Shown here: piece after piece, positions 35,984 through 45,245 of the stretch
Numbering within the stretch: position 1 is the first letter of the stretch
Layout: the number at the start of each line of letters is the position of its first letter
Origin: Gemmatimonadaceae bacterium
GTDB taxonomy: Bacteria > Gemmatimonadota > Gemmatimonadetes > Gemmatimonadales > Gemmatimonadaceae
NCBI GenBank assembly: GCA_019752115.1
Contig: JAIEMN010000004.1
Coordinates: forward strand, 124,001-188,000
DNA: 64,000 nucleotides
Direction: 5' to 3'
Notes under the pieces: model-generated
What the model was told of the DNA's origin: nothing
What the model saw: only the letters and a program-made list of their open reading frames with translations
Databases searched by the model: none
Program-made: the position numbers and the translations under genes

Positions 35984-37714
35984 ATGCCTCGCGAGTTCCG
36001 GTCAGCCAAGATCCACGAAGGGCTCCTGCGCGCCCCGACCTATGCGTTTCTGCAAGCGCTTGGGCAGAGCGACGACGAGATCCGGCGCCCGCATGTGGGC
36101 GTGTTTCACACCGGCGGCGAGATGAGCCCGTGCAACCTCGCGTTGCGGGAGCAGGCGCAGCACGCCAAGACGGGGGTGTATGCCCACGGGGGGATGCCCC
36201 ACGAATGCCCCGTGGTGAGTGTGAGCGATGGGCTCAGCGTGGCGCATCCCGGGATGCGCTACTCGCTGGTGAGCCGTGAGCTCATCGCCGACAGCGTCGA
36301 AGCGAGCACCGAAGCGCATCAGTGGGACGGCGTCTTTGCCATCGGCGGCTGCGACAAGAATCTCCCTGGGCTCATGATGGGGATCGTGCGCTGTAACGTG
36401 CCGGGCATCTTCGTGTATGGCGGGAGCACGTTGCCGGGCACGTACCAGGGGCGCGACACCCACATCGGCGAAACGTACGAAGCCGTGGGGCGCGTCCTCG
36501 CCGGCGAAACCACGATCGACGAAGTCACGGCGCGCGCGCGGAGCTGCATTCCCACCGCCGGCGCGTGCGCGGGGCAGTTCACGGCAAATACCATGGGCAT
36601 GGTCGGCGAAGCGCTGGGGCTGTCGCCCATCGGCTCGAGTATGATTCCCGCCGTCTACAGCGAGCGCGCGCCGATGTTGCGTCGCGCCGCGGCGGTGCTG
36701 ATGCAGGCGGTCATGGCCGATGCCCCGCGGCCGCGCGACATCGTCACCCGCGCGGCGCTCGAGAACGCCTGCGCGGTGGTCAGTGCGACCGGCGGCTCCA
36801 CCAACGCCGCGCTCCACCTCCCGGCGATCGCCCACGAAGCCGGCGTGCCCTTCACGCTCGACGACGTTGCCGCGGTCTTTGCCCGCACGCCGTTGCTCGC
36901 CGACCTGCAGCCCGGTGGCCAGTACCTGGCGCGTGACCTGCACCACGCCGGCGGCACCGGCATCGTGCTCAAGGCACTCCTCGACGCCGGGTTTCTGCAC
37001 GGCGAGGCGCTTACGATCACCGGGCGCACGATGGCGGACGAGCTGGCGCCGGTGGCGGCCCCCGATGGGGCGGTGGTGCGCACCGCCAGCAACGCGCGCA
37101 GCCGCGACGGTGGCGTCACCGTCCTCACCGGCAACCTCTGTCCCGCCGGTGCGCTGCTCAAGACCGCCGGACTCGCCACGCTCACACACACCGGGCCCGC
37201 GCGCGTCTTCGAGAGCGAGGAGCAGGCGCTTGAAGCGGTCCGCGTGCGGCGCTACGCCCTCGGCGACGTGATCGTGATTCGCAATGAAGGCCCCAAGGGC
37301 GGCCCCGGCATGCGCGAAATGCTCGGCATCACCGCGCTCCTCTACGGCCAGGGGGTCGGCCAGCAGGTCGCGCTGCTTACGGACGGCCGCTTCAGCGGCG
37401 CCACGCGAGGCCTGTGCATCGGGCACGCGGGCCCGGAGGCGGCCGACCGCGGCCCCATCGCCGCGCTCCGCGACGGGGACACGATCACGATCGACGCCAC
37501 GCCCGGCGCGCGGCGGATCAGCGTCGCCCTCACCGACGCCGAGCTCACGCGGCGGCTGGCCGCGCTCCCACCCTTTGTGCCCAGCGTGAAAGGCGGGCTG
37601 CTGGAGAAGTACGCAAAGCTGGTAGGGCCGGCGAATGAGGGCGCGGTGACGCACAGTGGCACACGCCGATTCCAACCCACAACCCAGAACCAAGAGCCCG
37701 AAACCCTAAACTGA
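35984..37714 (+). CDS. IlvD/Edd-family dehydratase (dihydroxy-acid or sugar-acid dehydratase)
   Basis: A 576-residue Fe-S dehydratase. The three cluster cysteines are Cys50 (MSPCN), Cys123 (GGCDKN) and Cys195 (TAGACAGQ), as in dihydroxy-acid dehydratase. Further family motifs include SGATRG and RNEGPKGGPGM. The enzyme removes water from a 2,3-dihydroxy acid to give a 2-keto acid. By sequence alone it could be IlvD (branched-chain amino acids) or an L-arabonate/xylonate-type dehydratase; the neighbouring SDR and hydroxyacid dehydrogenase slightly favour the latter. The last 15 codons lie inside the left arm of a large imperfect palindrome, so the C-terminal tail (RFQPTTQNQEPETLN) looks like recently read-through non-coding DNA. 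Confidence 0.88.
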   Translation: MPREFRSAKIHEGLLRAPTYAFLQALGQSDDEIRRPHVGVFHTGGEMSPCNLALREQAQHAKTGVYAHGGMPHECPVVSVSDGLSVAHPGMRYSLVSRELIADSVEASTEAHQWDGVFAIGGCDKNLPGLMMGIVRCNVPGIFVYGGSTLPGTYQGRDTHIGETYEAVGRVLAGETTIDEVTARARSCIPTAGACAGQFTANTMGMVGEALGLSPIGSSMIPAVYSERAPMLRRAAAVLMQAVMADAPRPRDIVTRAALENACAVVSATGGSTNAALHLPAIAHEAGVPFTLDDVAAVFARTPLLADLQPGGQYLARDLHHAGGTGIVLKALLDAGFLHGEALTITGRTMADELAPVAAPDGAVVRTASNARSRDGGVTVLTGNLCPAGALLKTAGLATLTHTGPARVFESEEQALEAVRVRRYALGDVIVIRNEGPKGGPGMREMLGITALLYGQGVGQQVALLTDGRFSGATRGLCIGHAGPEAADRGPIAALRDGDTITIDATPGARRISVALTDAELTRRLAALPPFVPSVKGGLLEKYAKLVGPANEGAVTHSGTRRFQPTTQNQEPETLN

Positions 37715-37754
37715 TCGGTTCTGGGTTTCGGGTTCTTGGTCGTGGATTGTGGGT
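37675..37754. terminator. 80-bp imperfect palindrome at convergent gene ends
   Basis: Two 40-nt arms without a spacer, pairing at 33 of 40 positions. The dehydratase TGA stop (37712-37714) is at the inner end of the left arm; the minus-strand neighbour ends 13 bp beyond the right arm. Its style (AACCC / CTAAACTGATC at the centre) resembles the perfect palindrome at 44639-44726. A bidirectional terminator is the simplest role. Confidence 0.75.
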
Positions 37755-37766
37755 CTTTGTCTCGGG

Positions 37767-38225
37767 TTATTGCCGCGGCGCCGCCGGCATCGCCTCCACG
37801 CACATCACGTACACATGCCACCGCGCCTCGCCCCGCTGAAGCGGGCGGGCCGCATCCACGGCGTCTTCGGCCTCGGTATTCAGCATCGACGGGCCGTACA
37901 CGTTGAACAGGCAGTCCACGTTGCCGGTGCGGAAGCGCAACGACGCCTCGCCAGGTGAGTCGCGGGGATCGGGGGTCCGTACCCAGCCCCCCACGGCGCG
38001 GATGCGCTCGTAGAACGCCACCGCCTCCGCCTGAGCGCCGCGCGTGGTCCCGCCGGCGGACGTCACGCGGCAGCCGATCAGCTTCTTGCGCGTCCGCCAG
38101 TCGTCGAGCGTATCCGCCTCGACCCGCGTCGCCAGCTGTCGATCCCCCGACAGAAACCGTTCCGCCGCGTCACACATGGGGAATCGCCCCGGTTGCCCCA
38201 GCAACGCCAGAACTGCCATCAGCAT
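37767..38225 (-). CDS. Putative secreted protein, unknown function
   Basis: A 152-residue protein from ATG 38225; the frame is open a further 29 codons upstream (Gly-rich, unlikely coding). A short hydrophobic N-terminus (MAVLALLGQPGRFPMC) could be a signal peptide or a poor lipoprotein signal. The mature part has four cysteines and segments such as DDWRTRKKLIGCRVTSAG and LRFRTGNVDCLFNVYG. I recognise no family. It converges on the dehydratase gene across the 80-bp palindrome. Confidence 0.55.
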   Translation of the reverse strand: MLMAVLALLGQPGRFPMCDAAERFLSGDRQLATRVEADTLDDWRTRKKLIGCRVTSAGGTTRGAQAEAVAFYERIRAVGGWVRTPDPRDSPGEASLRFRTGNVDCLFNVYGPSMLNTEAEDAVDAARPLQRGEARWHVYVMCVEAMPAAPRQ

Positions 38226-38395
38226 ACCCCACACTACGCCAACCCAGCCCCCGCCGTTCACTCCCCCCTCCCTCCTCCCCCCTGACTTCTCGAATACGGT
38301 CCCTCCGCCCACCCTCCCCCGTCAGGGTTTCACCGAATAGCCAAGCCGGGTCGAACCGCCGAGCTTTCAGCTCTCCCCTACCCCGCCGCCGTTCT

Positions 38396-40330
38396 ATGAC
38401 GTACTCGCCGCCACCGACCGCGTACGACCTCGCCTATCAGCACGCCCGCACCGACCCGGAAGGGTTCTGGGCCAGCGCCGCGAGCGCCCTGCACTGGGAC
38501 CGCCCGTGGGATCGCGTCCTCGACGACACCCACGCCCCCCTCTATCGCTGGTTCAGCGGCGGGCGACTCAACACCTGCTACAACGCGATCGATCGCCATG
38601 TCGAGAACGGTCGCGGTGCACAACCCGCGGTGATCTACGACTCCCCCGTCACCAACGGACGGCGCGTCATCACCTACGCCGAGCTGCAGGACGAGGTCGC
38701 GCGCTTCGCCGGGGTGCTCACCAACCTCGGCGTCACCAAGGGCGACCGCGTCATCATCTACATGCCGATGACACCGGAAACGCTCATCGGCATGTATGCG
38801 TGCGCGCGCATCGGCGCGGTACACTCCGTCGTCTTCGGCGGATTCGCGCCCAATGAGCTCGCGGTGCGCATCGACGATGCGCAGCCCAAGGTGGTCCTCA
38901 CGGCGAGCTGCGGCATCGAAGTGCAGCGCATCGTGCCGTACAAGCCATTGCTCGATCAGGCGCTGGAACTCGCCTCGCATCGACCGGCGCACTGCGTGGT
39001 GCTGCGGCGCCCGATGCAAACCGCCGATCTCACCCCCGGGCGCGATCACGACTGGCGCCAGCTCGTGACGATGGCCGAGCCGGTCCCGTGCGTCAGCGTG
39101 GACGCCACCGATCCGCTCTACATCCTCTACACGTCGGGCACGACCGGCGTCCCCAAGGGCGTCGTGCGCGATCACGGAGGGCACGCCGTCGCGCTGCACT
39201 GGAGCATGGCGCACATCTACGGCGTGAAGCCGGGCGAAGTGTTCTGGGCCGCCAGTGACTTCGGCTGGGCCGTTGGCCACTCGTACATCGTGTATGCGCC
39301 GCTGCTCGCCGGCTGCACCACCATCGTGCACGAAGGCAAACCGGTCGGCACTCCCGATGCCGGCGAATTCTGGCGCGTGATCCAGGAGCATCAGGTGCGG
39401 GTGCTCTTCACCGCGCCGACCGCCTTTCGCGCCATCAAACGCGAAGATCCCAAAGGCGAGTTCTTCGCGAAGTACGACACGAGCAGTCTGCGTGCCCTCT
39501 TCCTGGCCGGTGAGCGCCTCGATCCCGATACCTACCACTGGGCGCGCGCCCTGCTTGGCAAGCCGGTCATCGACCACTGGTGGCAGACCGAAACCGGATG
39601 GCCCATCGCGTCGAACTGCCTCGGGCTCACGCCGTTCCCCGTGAAGCCCGGGTCGCCGACGAAGCCGGTGCCCGGCTACACGGTGGAGATTCTCGACGAG
39701 GACGGCCACGCGCTCCCGGCGAACAAGGAGGGCGCCGTGGCGATCCGCCTGCCGCTGCCGCCCGGATCATTGCCGACGCTCTGGCGCAACGATGCCCGTT
39801 ACATCGAGACGTACCTCACCAAGTACCCCGGCTACTATCTCACCGGCGACGGTGGCTACATCGACGAAGACGGCTACCTGTTCATCATGGGGCGCGTCGA
39901 TGACATCATCATCGTGGCCGGCCACAACCTCTCCACCGGTTCCATCGAGCAGGCGCTGGCGAGTCACCCCGATGTCGCCGAGTGCGCCGTGATCGGCGTA
40001 CGGGACGCACTCAAGACCCAGGTCCCACTCGGTCTCGTGGTGCTCAAGCAGGGGGTGGAGCGCGACGCGAGTGAACTGGCCGCCGAACTGGTGCAGAAGG
40101 TGCGCAACGAAGTCGGTCCGGTGGCGAACTTCCGCCAGGTGACCACCGTGGCGCGCCTGCCCAAGACGCGCAGCGGCAAGGTGCTCCGCAAGACGATGCG
40201 CCTGATCGCCGATGGTGACGCGTGGTCCGTGCCCGCCACCATCGACGATCCGGTCATTCTCGACGAAGTAAAGGTTGCGTTCCAGCGACTGGGCTACGCG
40301 CAACGGCCGATTGGCACGATCGGCGGCTAG
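38396..40330 (+). CDS. prpE: Propionyl-CoA synthetase (PrpE / ACSS3-type acyl-CoA synthetase)
   Basis: A 644-residue AMP-forming synthetase. ATG 38396 gives the normal family length; the frame is open upstream but without family sequence. It has the N-terminal ACAS segment (about 10-70, LNTCYNAIDRHV), the P-loop-like YTSGTTGVPKGVVRDHGG and the core motif WWQTETGWPI. The hinge YLTGDGGYIDEDGYLFIMGRVDD and the terminal acylation lysine in KTRSGKVLRK are also intact. The VVRDHGGHAVAL and WAASDFGWAVGHSYIVY segments favour the propionyl-specific branch over acetyl-CoA synthetase. It activates propionate (or acetate) for central metabolism. Confidence 0.9.
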   Translation: MTYSPPPTAYDLAYQHARTDPEGFWASAASALHWDRPWDRVLDDTHAPLYRWFSGGRLNTCYNAIDRHVENGRGAQPAVIYDSPVTNGRRVITYAELQDEVARFAGVLTNLGVTKGDRVIIYMPMTPETLIGMYACARIGAVHSVVFGGFAPNELAVRIDDAQPKVVLTASCGIEVQRIVPYKPLLDQALELASHRPAHCVVLRRPMQTADLTPGRDHDWRQLVTMAEPVPCVSVDATDPLYILYTSGTTGVPKGVVRDHGGHAVALHWSMAHIYGVKPGEVFWAASDFGWAVGHSYIVYAPLLAGCTTIVHEGKPVGTPDAGEFWRVIQEHQVRVLFTAPTAFRAIKREDPKGEFFAKYDTSSLRALFLAGERLDPDTYHWARALLGKPVIDHWWQTETGWPIASNCLGLTPFPVKPGSPTKPVPGYTVEILDEDGHALPANKEGAVAIRLPLPPGSLPTLWRNDARYIETYLTKYPGYYLTGDGGYIDEDGYLFIMGRVDDIIIVAGHNLSTGSIEQALASHPDVAECAVIGVRDALKTQVPLGLVVLKQGVERDASELAAELVQKVRNEVGPVANFRQVTTVARLPKTRSGKVLRKTMRLIADGDAWSVPATIDDPVILDEVKVAFQRLGYAQRPIGTIGG

Positions 40331-40333
40331 CCC

Positions 40334-40939
40334 TTACCGCCGGCGCCCGCCGCCTCGCCCGCCGACGACGATCGGCACACCGACGAACCCGGTGTAATAC
40401 GGCGCTCTCCACCCGAGGGCGCCGTAGCCGTATCCGAATCCGGGGCCGTACATGCCATAAAACCACTGATCGTAGAAGGGATAGTTGGCGTAGCGGGGCG
40501 TCTTGTCCTTGTCGTTCTGCACGACATCGAGCGGCGCCACCACCACCGAGGCGTTGCCCTGGATGTCCTTGCACGACCGCTTTTCCTTCTCGGCGGTCGC
40601 GACCAGCTTGCCGTCCAGCCAGAGTTCGACATCGCCCTTCGACCTGGAACTGAACTCCACCTGCTCGTGCGGACCGAGCGGGATTTTGGTGTGCTCGCCG
40701 CTTTTCGCCACGGCCACCTCGGCGTCAACGGGCCGAGCGCCGTCGTTGCGGACGATAAAGCGATCTTCGCACAGCTGACCGAAGGTCAGGCGCGAAATAT
40801 CCGAAACGGCGCTGCGTGTGACATCCGCGATCTGTGCGTGCGCCGTGGGGGCGACGCTGACGGCGGCGAGTGTAGACCAGAGGAGCGCCCGCGACGTGAC
40901 GGTCGCCGTCGCGCGCGAGAGTGTGTGCGTACAGCGCAT
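40334..40939 (-). CDS. Secreted protein with Gly/Tyr/Arg-rich tail, unknown function
   Basis: A 201-residue protein with a signal peptide (about 1-36, ending PTAHA before QIA) and a strong ribosome-binding site (AGGAGG in the sense of the gene, 40943-40948). A beta-sandwich-like central part (about 50-130: FIVRNDGARPVDAEVAV, VELWLDGKLVAT) has two cysteines that could form a disulfide. The C-terminal tail (about 150-201) is rich in Tyr, Phe, Gly and Arg and ends in GGRGGGRRR. No family recognised. It converges on prpE with only a few bases between stops. Confidence 0.65.
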   Translation of the reverse strand: MRCTHTLSRATATVTSRALLWSTLAAVSVAPTAHAQIADVTRSAVSDISRLTFGQLCEDRFIVRNDGARPVDAEVAVAKSGEHTKIPLGPHEQVEFSSRSKGDVELWLDGKLVATAEKEKRSCKDIQGNASVVVAPLDVVQNDKDKTPRYANYPFYDQWFYGMYGPGFGYGYGALGWRAPYYTGFVGVPIVVGGRGGGRRR

Positions 40940-41187
40940 GGTTCCTCCTGCGAAAACGCGGCAGGCAAGTCAGTGACCGACGGCGGCGGCGCCTCGTGCG
41001 TTCGCGCCGTGCAAGGGTGTGACACCCACGCGCCAAAGCGCCCTACGTCATGCATTTAGGGTGTTTCATACGATCAAGGGACGCTCACGTAACGCCATCG
41101 ACTTTCCGATACCTCGTAGACATCGGCGCCGGCGAGCGCCGCTCAATTCAATTTCGTGGGTGATCACTCGACGAGGAGTGTATCTAT

Positions 41188-43368
41188 ATGGTCCGTTGGT
41201 TTCAGGATCTTCGCATTCGCAGCAAGCTGCTGGTTACGGTTGGACTGGTGTTGCTGGGCACCGCAGGACTCGGCATTCTCGCCGAACGCGGATTGAGCGA
41301 TGTGAATGATCAGTCGGTGGCCATCACCCGCGATTGGCTGACGGGCGTGGAGCGAATCGGTGAGCTCGCGGCCCAGGTGCAGGAAACGCGCGCGATTCAG
41401 TACTCGCACATCGCGGCGATCTCCGCCGAAGACATGACCGCGATCGAGGGCGAACTCGCGGAGCAGAGCGGCCACATCAAGAAGGCCGAAGAGGCGTACG
41501 ACGCGACCATCATTCTGGCGACCGACAGCGCGCTCTTCCGGAACTTCAAGGCGGCGTACAGCGCGTATGACTCGGCTTGGGGTACGGTCCAGTCGCTCTC
41601 GCGCGCCGGGAAGAACGCCGAGGCGCGACTCGCCATGCATCAGCAGGTGGAGCCCAAGTTCGAGGCCACCAACACCACGCTGGCCGCCCTCGTCAAGCTG
41701 AATCACGACGAAAGCATCAAGGCGACCGAACTCGCTGCGTCGATTTACAGCCGTACGCGCCTGATCATGGTTGGCGTCATCGTGACGCTGCTGATCGTGG
41801 GCTTCGGTCTCGCTTGGTGGACCGGCAGCATGGTCGATGCGGCCGTTCAGCCGATCGTGGCGCGTCTCAAGTCGCTGCAGGACCACTGCGTAGCTGGCCT
41901 GCGGCGCGGCCTGATCGCGCTCTCGAGCGGTGACACGTCGGTGGTGGTCACGCCGGTCACCACGCCGATCAAGTCCGAACAGCTCGACGAAATCGGTCAG
42001 ATCAGCCGCACGTTTGACACGGTGCTCGCGGATATTCAGACGGCCGTGCGCCACTTCGGCGAAACGCAGGGCTCCATCGGCCGCGTCATCGCCGAGAATC
42101 AGGGGCTCGTGAATGCCGCGCAGCGCGGGCAGCTGGCCGAGCGTGCGCAGGTTGAGGGGCACGAGGGCGCGTTCCGGGCGCTCGTCGCCGGTATGAACGA
42201 CATGCTCGAAGCGGTGAGCCAGCCGATTGCCGAAGCGCAGCATGTGTTGGCCAAGGTGGCCGACAAGGACCTCACGGCGCGCATCACCGGCCACTACGAA
42301 GGCGATTACCTCACGCTCAAGAACTCCGTCAACACGGCCATCCACAACCTCTCGGAAACACTCGAGCAGGTGACGGCGGCCGCGGAACAGGTGGCGGCGG
42401 CGAGCTCGCAGATTGCGAGCGCCAGCCAGTCGCTCGCCGGTGGGGCGAGTGAGCAGGCCGCCAGCATCGAAGAGATCGCGTCGAGCTCGACCGAGTTCTC
42501 GAGCATGGCCAAGAGCACGGCGGCCAATACGCAGGAGGCGCAGGCGCTTGCCGAACGCGCCCGCCAGAACGCGATCGAGGGGAGCGAGCGAATGCAGAAG
42601 CTCACCGCAGCCGTGCAAGAGATTCGCCGCGGCAGCGTGGAGACCGCCAAGATCGTGAAGACGATCGAGGAGATTGCCTTCCAGACGAACCTGCTTGCCC
42701 TCAACGCGGCCGTCGAAGCGGCACGCGCCGGCGATGCCGGCCGCGGGTTCGCGGTCGTCGCGGAAGAGGTGCGCGCGCTGGCCATTCGCTCGGCCGAGGC
42801 CTCGAAGAACACCGCGAGCCTCATCGAGCAGGCATTGCAGAGCGCCGAGCATGGCGTGTCGCTCAACACGGCGGCCGCCACGAGCTTCGACGCCATCCGT
42901 GGCGACGTCGCAAAGGTGGCTGATGTCGTGGCGGAGATCTCGGCGGCCTCGCAGCAGCAGGTCGAAGGCGTGCAGCAGATCAACGGCGCGATCGATCAGC
43001 TGAACAGCGCCACGCAGCATGTCGCGTCGAACGCCGAGGAATCGGCGAGCACGGCCGAGGAGCTCTCGAGCCAGGCGGCGGTGCTCAACGCCATGGTGTC
43101 GCGCTTCACCCTGGAGCATGATGCCGGCAGCGTGCGAGCGGCGGCGCACGCCGAGTACGATCGAAACCATGCCAAGCAGCAGGCGGCGTGGCAGCGGGCG
43201 GCGGCGCCGGCTCGGGGCGCCAAGGCGGCGCGTCCGACAGCGCCCATGATGGCCCCGAAGTTCGCGTCGAAGCCGGTGGCGAAATCGTCCAAGGCGATCG
43301 CGCAGGATTTGATCCCGTTCGACGACGAGTCGATGCACGAGGATCTGGACACGCTGTCGGTGTTCTGA
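41188..43368 (+). CDS. Methyl-accepting chemotaxis protein
   Basis: A 726-residue receptor. TM1 (about 12-30) and TM2 (about 190-213) flank a periplasmic four-helix-bundle sensor. HAMP-like segments follow (about 214-400, probably more than one). The signalling domain contains the invariant hairpin tip ([23 protein letters not shown]). The tail past about residue 660 is Ala/Lys/Pro-rich and ends in DLIPFDDES...DTLSVF rather than the CheR/CheB-tethering pentapeptide. A good ribosome-binding site (GAGGAG, 41173-41178) precedes the ATG. No other chemotaxis genes are nearby, so it is an orphan receptor feeding a remote CheA/CheW system. Ligand unknown. Confidence 0.93.
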   Translation: MVRWFQDLRIRSKLLVTVGLVLLGTAGLGILAERGLSDVNDQSVAITRDWLTGVERIGELAAQVQETRAIQYSHIAAISAEDMTAIEGELAEQSGHIKKAEEAYDATIILATDSALFRNFKAAYSAYDSAWGTVQSLSRAGKNAEARLAMHQQVEPKFEATNTTLAALVKLNHDESIKATELAASIYSRTRLIMVGVIVTLLIVGFGLAWWTGSMVDAAVQPIVARLKSLQDHCVAGLRRGLIALSSGDTSVVVTPVTTPIKSEQLDEIGQISRTFDTVLADIQTAVRHFGETQGSIGRVIAENQGLVNAAQRGQLAERAQVEGHEGAFRALVAGMNDMLEAVSQPIAEAQHVLAKVADKDLTARITGHYEGDYLTLKNSVNTAIHNLSETLEQVTAAAEQVAAASSQIASASQSLAGGASEQAASIEEIASSSTEFSSMAKSTAANTQEAQALAERARQNAIEGSERMQKLTAAVQEIRRGSVETAKIVKTIEEIAFQTNLLALNAAVEAARAGDAGRGFAVVAEEVRALAIRSAEASKNTASLIEQALQSAEHGVSLNTAAATSFDAIRGDVAKVADVVAEISAASQQQVEGVQQINGAIDQLNSATQHVASNAEESASTAEELSSQAAVLNAMVSRFTLEHDAGSVRAAAHAEYDRNHAKQQAAWQRAAAPARGAKAARPTAPMMAPKFASKPVAKSSKAIAQDLIPFDDESMHEDLDTLSVF

Positions 43369-43397
43369 ACGACCAGCAGCGCTGGTGACTGACACGC

Positions 43398-43436
43398 AAC
43401 GCCGCACGGGGCACGTCTGACGCCTCGTGCGGCGTT
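43398..43436 (+). terminator. Hairpin downstream of the chemotaxis receptor
   Basis: 15-nt arms (AACGCCGCACGGGGC / GCCTCGTGCGGCGTT, one mismatch) with a 9-nt loop, 30 bp past the stop codon. There is no strong T-tract. Confidence 0.6.
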
Positions 43437-43567
43437 CGTCGTTCGGGTTGCCCCCCGATCTATTCCCGGCCGAGACGGTCGGGGCCGGCACCCATTCCCC
43501 CAGCAGGGGGCACCGGGAACGCGTAATTTCCTCGCGTTGCATTTCCCACCTTCCGCGAGGATTGCCG

Positions 43568-44641
43568 ATGTTCCGTCGTAGCCCCGTCGCCGCCGCCCTG
43601 CTGCTGGCGAGCGCCTGCACCATTCAGAGCACCCCCGGAGCCGCGTCCTACTCGCAGCTCCCGTCCACTGGCATGCGGTCCGGCAGCATGGGCGGCATGG
43701 AGATGCGCGGCATGGACGACCACAGTGCGCACATGCGCGCCGAGGATCTCAAGTCGCCCACGCTCGGCCGCTATGCCACCGTGCAAGACCTGTCGCTGCC
43801 AGCCAGCAACAACGCGGCGCCCGATCGACTCAAGGCGAGCAACCGCCACAGCGAATGGGTGAAGTTCCCCGTGGCGCCGGGCTCCAAGGATTCGGTGATG
43901 GCGTGGGTGGTCTTCCCGTTCAGCAAGACCTCCACGCAGAAGGCACCGGTCGTGGTGGTGGTGCACGAGATCTTCGGACTCTCCACGTGGGTGCGCGGCG
44001 TGGCGGACCAGGCGGCGGCCGATGGGTTCATCGCGATCGCCCCGGACTTCCTGTCGCGCGTCCGCGGTGGCCCGACGACGGTGGAGCTGGCGGCGGATTC
44101 CGCGCGCAAGATCATCGCCGGCGTCAACACGACCGAGCGCAATGCCATCATCAGTGCGGCGGCGAACTACGCCATGATGCTGCCGAGTGCACAGCAGAAG
44201 TACGCGGTCATCGGCTACTGCTGGGGCGGACAGACGGTGTGGGCCCACGCCGTCAACGGGGGCGTGAAGGGCTATAGCGGTGGCGTCGCCTTCTACGGCG
44301 CGCCGTACACCAAGGCTGGCCAGCCGGCCACGGCCACCACGGCCGCCGTACCGGCTACGGTGGACGGGGATTCGCTGCAGAAGATCAGCAAGCCGGTGAT
44401 GCTGCTCAACGGCTCGAAGGACGCCCGCATCGGCGCCCTGATGCCCGCGATCGACTCGGCGATGAAGGCCCTCAAGAAGGACTACGCCGGCACCAACTAC
44501 GAAGGCGCCGTGCACGGCTTCCTGCGCGCGCAGAACGATCCCAAGGCGCAGCGTGACGAAGCGGAAGAAGCCGCGAACTACGCGGCGACAAAGGATGGGT
44601 GGCCGAAGACGGTGGCGTTCTTGAAGCGGGTACTGAAGTAA
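43568..44641 (+). CDS. Dienelactone hydrolase family lipoprotein
   Basis: A 357-residue protein; ATG 43568 begins a lipoprotein signal with lipobox ASAC (Cys near residue 18). A Met/Gly/Ser-rich linker (SMGGMEMRGMDDHSAHM) runs to about residue 60. The alpha/beta-hydrolase domain shows the dienelactone hydrolase pattern: HEIFGL, the nucleophile elbow GYCWGG with cysteine as nucleophile, the acid Asp in GSKDARIG and the His in AVHGFLR. Members cleave lactones or esters; the substrate is unknown. The His/Met-rich linker might bind a metal. Its stop codon opens the perfect palindrome. Confidence 0.88.
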   Translation: MFRRSPVAAALLLASACTIQSTPGAASYSQLPSTGMRSGSMGGMEMRGMDDHSAHMRAEDLKSPTLGRYATVQDLSLPASNNAAPDRLKASNRHSEWVKFPVAPGSKDSVMAWVVFPFSKTSTQKAPVVVVVHEIFGLSTWVRGVADQAAADGFIAIAPDFLSRVRGGPTTVELAADSARKIIAGVNTTERNAIISAAANYAMMLPSAQQKYAVIGYCWGGQTVWAHAVNGGVKGYSGGVAFYGAPYTKAGQPATATTAAVPATVDGDSLQKISKPVMLLNGSKDARIGALMPAIDSAMKALKKDYAGTNYEGAVHGFLRAQNDPKAQRDEAEEAANYAATKDGWPKTVAFLKRVLK

Positions 44642-44726
44642 CCCGGCAACCCCAAACCCTAAAACACCAAACCCCAAACTGATCAGTTTGGGGTTTGGTG
44701 TTTTAGGGTTTGGGGTTGCCGGGTTA
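44639..44726. terminator. Perfect 88-bp palindrome between convergent genes
   Basis: Two perfectly complementary 44-nt arms with no spacer; the centre is CTGATCAG (44679-44686). The left end is exactly the TAA stop of the hydrolase gene (44639-44641) and the right end exactly the TAA stop of the Lrp/AsnC gene on the other strand (44724-44726). It is made of C/A-rich strings such as AACCCCAAACCCTAAAAC, unlike the surrounding GC-rich DNA. It probably acts as a bidirectional terminator. Confidence 0.9.
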
Positions 44727-45140
44727 TTTGTGCGTACTCAGCAGCAAACTCGTCTCCGTATTCGCCACCCCCTTCACCTTTCCGATCTGCCGCAGCACTT
44801 CGTCGAACTCCTGCAGCGTGTCGGTGGCGAGTTCGGCGACGATGTCCCAGCGTCCGTTGGTCGTGTGCAGCGCGCGGACCGCGGGGTAGCCGCGGATGGT
44901 GCGCAGCACCACGTCGGCATCGCCTTCGGTGCGAATGGTCGTGATGGCGCGAATGCGGTGGGCGCCGGCTTCGGCGGCGGTCTTCACGGTGAAGCCCAGC
45001 AGCACCCGCTGCTCCACGAGACGGTCGATGCGGTTCTGCACCGTGCCCCGCGACACGCCGAGCTGCTTGGCCAGCGTGGCCACGCTCAGGCGCGCGTTCT
45101 CGCGCAGCAGGGAGACCAGCCGTACGTCCAAAGCGTCCAT
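44724..45140 (-). CDS. Lrp/AsnC-family transcriptional regulator
   Basis: A 138-residue regulator from ATG 45140 (a TTG at 45149 would add three residues). It has an N-terminal winged HTH (about 1-60: MDALDVRLVSLLRENARLS, then VSRGTVQNRIDRL) and a C-terminal RAM/AsnC ligand domain (about 65-138, with GRWDIVAELATD). Family members sense amino acids and often control adjacent catabolic genes. It is divergent from arginase and ornithine aminotransferase with a 105-bp intergenic region, so control by arginine or ornithine is likely. Confidence 0.9.
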   Translation of the reverse strand: MDALDVRLVSLLRENARLSVATLAKQLGVSRGTVQNRIDRLVEQRVLLGFTVKTAAEAGAHRIRAITTIRTEGDADVVLRTIRGYPAVRALHTTNGRWDIVAELATDTLQEFDEVLRQIGKVKGVANTETSLLLSTHK

Positions 45141-45245
45141 GGTGCGCAATATGACACTTTTGCCTGACTTTTTGCTAGATAGATCGCGCAGTTCTGTGCA
45201 CTGATTGATCTTGTTGCTGGCATCGGTCGTGCCGATCCTTGAGGC
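45141..45245. promoter_or_regulatory. Divergent promoter region of the Lrp/AsnC gene and rocF
   Basis: A 105-bp region clearly more AT-rich than its surroundings, with two T-rich direct repeats (ACACTTTTGCC and TGACTTTTTGC, 45154-45176) and a nearby TAGATAGAT. Lrp-family operators are AT-rich and degenerate, so this is the expected place for binding sites, but no exact operator can be assigned. Confidence 0.4.

Noticed and set aside
41164-43623. Minus-strand open frame of 819 codons opposite the chemotaxis receptor
   Set aside because: Arg-rich, no domain; the plus strand has the invariant MCP hairpin.
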